Of a DNA stretch of 22,828 nt, positions 20,793 through 22,828 are shown in pieces. Each line of letters starts with the position of its first letter. Position 1 is the stretch's first letter. This DNA comes from CALZJC01 sp041574955 (GTDB taxonomy: Bacteria > Acidobacteriota > Thermoanaerobaculia > Multivoradales > JAHEKO01). The notes below the pieces were generated by a model. That model saw nothing but the letters and a program-made list of their open reading frames with translations. It was not told the DNA's origin and did not search any database. Made by a program: the position numbers and the translations under genes. The stretch is taken from NCBI GenBank assembly GCA_041574955.1, contig JBFGNS010000065.1, positions 1-22,828 on the forward strand. Direction: 5' to 3'.

Positions 20793-21632
20793 ATGACCGA
20801 GCGGATCCGGGTACGAGCCTACGGCAGCCCGGAATCGCCGGTCGTGGTGCTGCTCCACGGCGGCCCGGGCACGCCCGGCTACCTGGCTCCGGTGGCCCGC
20901 CGCCTGGCGGGCTCGTTCCAGGTGCTCGAGCCGTTGCAGCGCACGAGCGGCGGCGCGCCGCTCACCGTCGCCACCCACGTCGCCGATCTGCGGGCGGTGC
21001 TCGACGAGCTCGACTCACCGTCGCCGCCTCACCTCGTCGGGCACTCGTGGGGCGCGATGCTCGCCCTCGCCTACGCCGCGGCGCATCCGGCAACGGTCGG
21101 CTCGCTGGCGCTGGTCGCCTGCGGCACCTGGGACCGCCGCTCGCGCAGGCGGCTCGAGGAACGCTACCAGGCGCGCCTCGACCCGCCGCTGCGGCGGCGG
21201 CTCGCCCGGTTGCGCCGCGACTACCCCGACCCCGACGAGCGGCTACGGGAGACCGGCCGGCTGATCCTGCCGGTCTACTCGCACCAGCTGGCAGACCACC
21301 ATCTGCCGCTCGAGCGCTGCGACGACCGCGGTCACCGCGAGAGCTGGGGGGACATGGTGCGGCTGCAGGCCGAGGGCGTCTACCCCGCCGCCTTCGCCGC
21401 CGTCCGGGCGCCGGTGCTGATGCTGCACGGCGCCGAGGACCCCCACCCGGGAGCGATGATCCGCGACAGCCTCGCGCCCTGGCTGCCGCAGCTCACCTAC
21501 CGCGAGTGGCCGGCGTGCGGCCACTACCCGTGGCTCGAGCGGGCGGTGCGGGAGGAGTTCTTCGAGCGGCTCGAGCGGTGGCTCGCGGCCGGCGGGCTCG
21601 CGGCCGCGGCGCCCGGCGGAGCGCGGCCGTGA
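20793..21632 (+). CDS. Alpha/beta hydrolase, proline-iminopeptidase-like
   Basis: Serine hydrolase of 279 aa. The oxyanion-hole motif HGGPG (22-26), typical of prolyl-aminopeptidase-like hydrolases, is followed by the nucleophile elbow GHSWG (S85), the acid D216 (LHGAEDPHPG) and the catalytic H244 (ACGHYPWLE). A helical cap of about 80 residues (about 113-195) is rich in Arg. No signal peptide is seen, so it is likely cytoplasmic. It is on the same strand as the propeller gene after 96 nt, and its stop overlaps the GTG of the CPBP gene (GTGA), so those two are translationally coupled. Substrate could be an N-terminal proline peptide or another small ester or amide. Confidence 0.9.
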   Translation: MTERIRVRAYGSPESPVVVLLHGGPGTPGYLAPVARRLAGSFQVLEPLQRTSGGAPLTVATHVADLRAVLDELDSPSPPHLVGHSWGAMLALAYAAAHPATVGSLALVACGTWDRRSRRRLEERYQARLDPPLRRRLARLRRDYPDPDERLRETGRLILPVYSHQLADHHLPLERCDDRGHRESWGDMVRLQAEGVYPAAFAAVRAPVLMLHGAEDPHPGAMIRDSLAPWLPQLTYREWPACGHYPWLERAVREEFFERLERWLAAGGLAAAAPGGARP

Positions 21633-22204
21633 GGCTGCGCTGGCCGCCCGCCCCGCTCGGCCTGGGCACGCCGCTCAACCTGGCGCTCGCCTCGCCGGAA
21701 ACGCGGCCGCTCCTGCGCCGCTCCGCCGGTCTGGTCCTGGCGGCGGGGGTGCTGCTGCCCGTCCTCATGCTCGGCCTCGACGGACTGCTGTTCGCCGGCG
21801 CCAGCCTGGAGCGGGTGCGTGAGCTGGGCTCCCGGCCGGCCGGTTGGATCGTGCTGGTGGTGGTCTACTCCGGCGTCGGCGAGGAGCTGGTCTACCGGCT
21901 GGGCATCTCCACTCTGGTCGCCTGGGCGGCTCACCGGCTGCTCGGCCGCCAGCGGCCGCCGGCGCGCCCGGCGGCCCAGTGGATCGGTATCGCGGTGGCG
22001 GCCTGGCTGTTCGGGCTCGCCCACGTCGGCAACCTCCCCGACGTCGCCCATCCGGTGGCGCGCGCCGTGACGATCAACGGCGTGGCCGGTCTGGCTCTGG
22101 GCTGGCTCTACTGGTGGCGCGGCCTGGAGGCGGCCGTCCTGACCCACATGCTGGCCATCGCGGTGCTCTACCTGGGCGTGCCGGCGCTGCTCGGGCCTGG
22201 CTAG
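21629..22204 (+). CDS. CPBP-family intramembrane protease (Abi/CAAX type)
   Basis: Polytopic membrane protein of 191 aa. Active-site motifs of the CPBP/Rce1 family are visible: EELVYR (E85, E86, R90) in motif 1, WLFGLAH (H132) in motif 2 and LTHMLA (H173) in motif 4. About five hydrophobic segments are present (33-58, 72-84, 92-103, 118-134, 150-163/168-188). The GTG start overlaps the preceding TGA by 4 nt with GGAG 7 nt upstream, showing coupling to the alpha/beta hydrolase. Homologues are glutamate-type intramembrane proteases with roles in bacteriocin self-immunity, prenyl-protein processing or regulation; none is indicated by the context here. Confidence 0.9.
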   Translation: MRLRWPPAPLGLGTPLNLALASPETRPLLRRSAGLVLAAGVLLPVLMLGLDGLLFAGASLERVRELGSRPAGWIVLVVVYSGVGEELVYRLGISTLVAWAAHRLLGRQRPPARPAAQWIGIAVAAWLFGLAHVGNLPDVAHPVARAVTINGVAGLALGWLYWWRGLEAAVLTHMLAIAVLYLGVPALLGPG

Positions 22205-22237
22205 CCCGGCGCCGGAGACGGGTCGGCGGACCGCCGC

Positions 22238-22828
22238 TCAGTCGAGCTCGAACCGCACCGTCAGGGTGTAGATCACCGCCACCGGCTGGCCGTCGAGCGT
22301 CGCCGGCTCGAAGCGCCAGCGCGAGACCGCGTCGACTGCCGAGCGGGTGAGACCGAGCGGCAGCGACTTCAGGACCTCGATCTCCGTCACCCGTCCATCG
22401 CGGTCGAGCACCGCCTCGAGGATGACGACACCGGTGACCCGGGCGCGCCTCGCCGGCTCGGTGTACGCCGGATCGGGCCCGGCGATACGCACCGGACGCG
22501 TCATGCCGTGGCCGAACCGGACCGGTGCGGCGGGTAACGGTGGTGGCGGCGGCGGCGCCCAGACCGGTAGATCGAGCGGCAGCTCGGACGGCAGCTCTAC
22601 TCTCGGCGGCGCCACCGGCGCCGGCGGATCCACCAGCGCCGTCGGCACTGGCACCGTGCGGGCCGCGGCCCGCGGCGCGGCGGGGGTCGGAGGCGGTGCC
22701 GGCTGCGGCGGCTTGGGGCGGAAGTCGGGCAGACGGAAGATGCGCGGCTCGGCGGGCGGCTCGGGCAGCGGCAGCGGCGCCCGCGGCAGCGCCAGGCTGA
22801 GCAGGGCCAGGTGCAGCACCACCGACCC
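22238..22828 (-). CDS. TonB-family protein, 5' end outside window
   Basis: At least 196 residues of a TonB-like energy transducer. The frame is open to the window edge, and the visible N-terminus (VVLHLALLSLALP) looks like the second half of the membrane anchor, so the true start probably lies beyond 22828. A Pro/Ala-rich periplasmic linker of about 90 residues follows, then a TonB C-terminal domain: YTEPARRARVTGVVILEAVL, DRDGRVTEIEVLKSLPLG, SAVDAVSRWRFEPATLDGQP, ending VRFELD. The YPxxA-type entry motif appears as DPAYTEPARRARV. It would transmit proton-motive force to an outer-membrane receptor, or serve another envelope role as many acidobacterial TonB-C proteins do. It converges with the CPBP gene; no receptor gene is in view. 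Confidence 0.88.
   Translation of the reverse strand, partial: GSVVLHLALLSLALPRAPLPLPEPPAEPRIFRLPDFRPKPPQPAPPPTPAAPRAAARTVPVPTALVDPPAPVAPPRVELPSELPLDLPVWAPPPPPPLPAAPVRFGHGMTRPVRIAGPDPAYTEPARRARVTGVVILEAVLDRDGRVTEIEVLKSLPLGLTRSAVDAVSRWRFEPATLDGQPVAVIYTLTVRFELD

Noticed and set aside
1..22828. Insertion sequences, phage genes, CRISPR arrays, tRNA or rRNA genes
   Set aside because: No transposase, integrase, spaced direct repeats, or recognisable tRNA or rRNA segments were seen on either strand.

Overview
The window is about 70% GC and densely coded. It looks like chromosome from an Acidobacteriota-type bacterium, possibly Thermoanaerobaculia-like. The reasons are a VWFA-related protein of the acidobacterial type, a CRTAC1/ASPIC-UnbV FG-GAP protein, a very long Ser/Thr kinase with a TolB-like domain and TPRs, and a TonB-type protein. 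I see no mobile element, CRISPR array, tRNA or rRNA. The lineage is inferred from protein families only.

Layout. (1) 1-1867 (+): the end of an unrecognised gene, translationally coupled to a secreted FG-GAP/ASPIC protein. (2) 1888-3270 (-): a cytochrome P450. (3) 3441-9409 (-): a self-contained regulatory and effector locus. A membrane histidine kinase and an NtrC-type sigma-54 activator overlap by 4 nt. They are followed by an intergenic region with two spaced palindromes and a near-consensus sigma-54 promoter. Downstream are a small unknown protein, a one-heme outer-membrane-like protein with a His/Asp/Glu repeat loop, and a cupredoxin. (4) 9473-11028: mgtC-like (-) and a methyltransferase (+), diverging from a 296-bp region with strong hairpins, one of them terminator-like and pointing at mgtC. 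(5) 11048-17769 (-): a five-gene signalling operon (secreted protein, FHA-GAF protein, Ser/Thr kinase-TolB-TPR protein, soluble NarX/DegS-like histidine kinase, NarL-type regulator). Three of its four junctions are coding overlaps; the fourth is a 15-nt gap. (6) 17946-22204 (+): VWFA-related secreted protein, SMP-30/strictosidine-synthase-like beta-propeller, alpha/beta hydrolase, CPBP membrane protease. (7) 22238-22828 (-): a TonB-family protein cut by the window edge.

The most interesting part is region 3. The sensor has a His-rich loop predicted to be periplasmic and a GGxxNP loop like the quinone-sensing segment of RegB. Its PAS domain carries a Cys cluster. The operon next to it encodes a copper-type cupredoxin and a c-type-heme barrel-like protein with its own His-rich loop. 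Regulator, enhancers, promoter and targets are adjacent, so this can be read as an envelope metal- or redox-responsive system under sigma-54 control. The DNA elements are read directly from the sequence. The signal and physiological function are inference.
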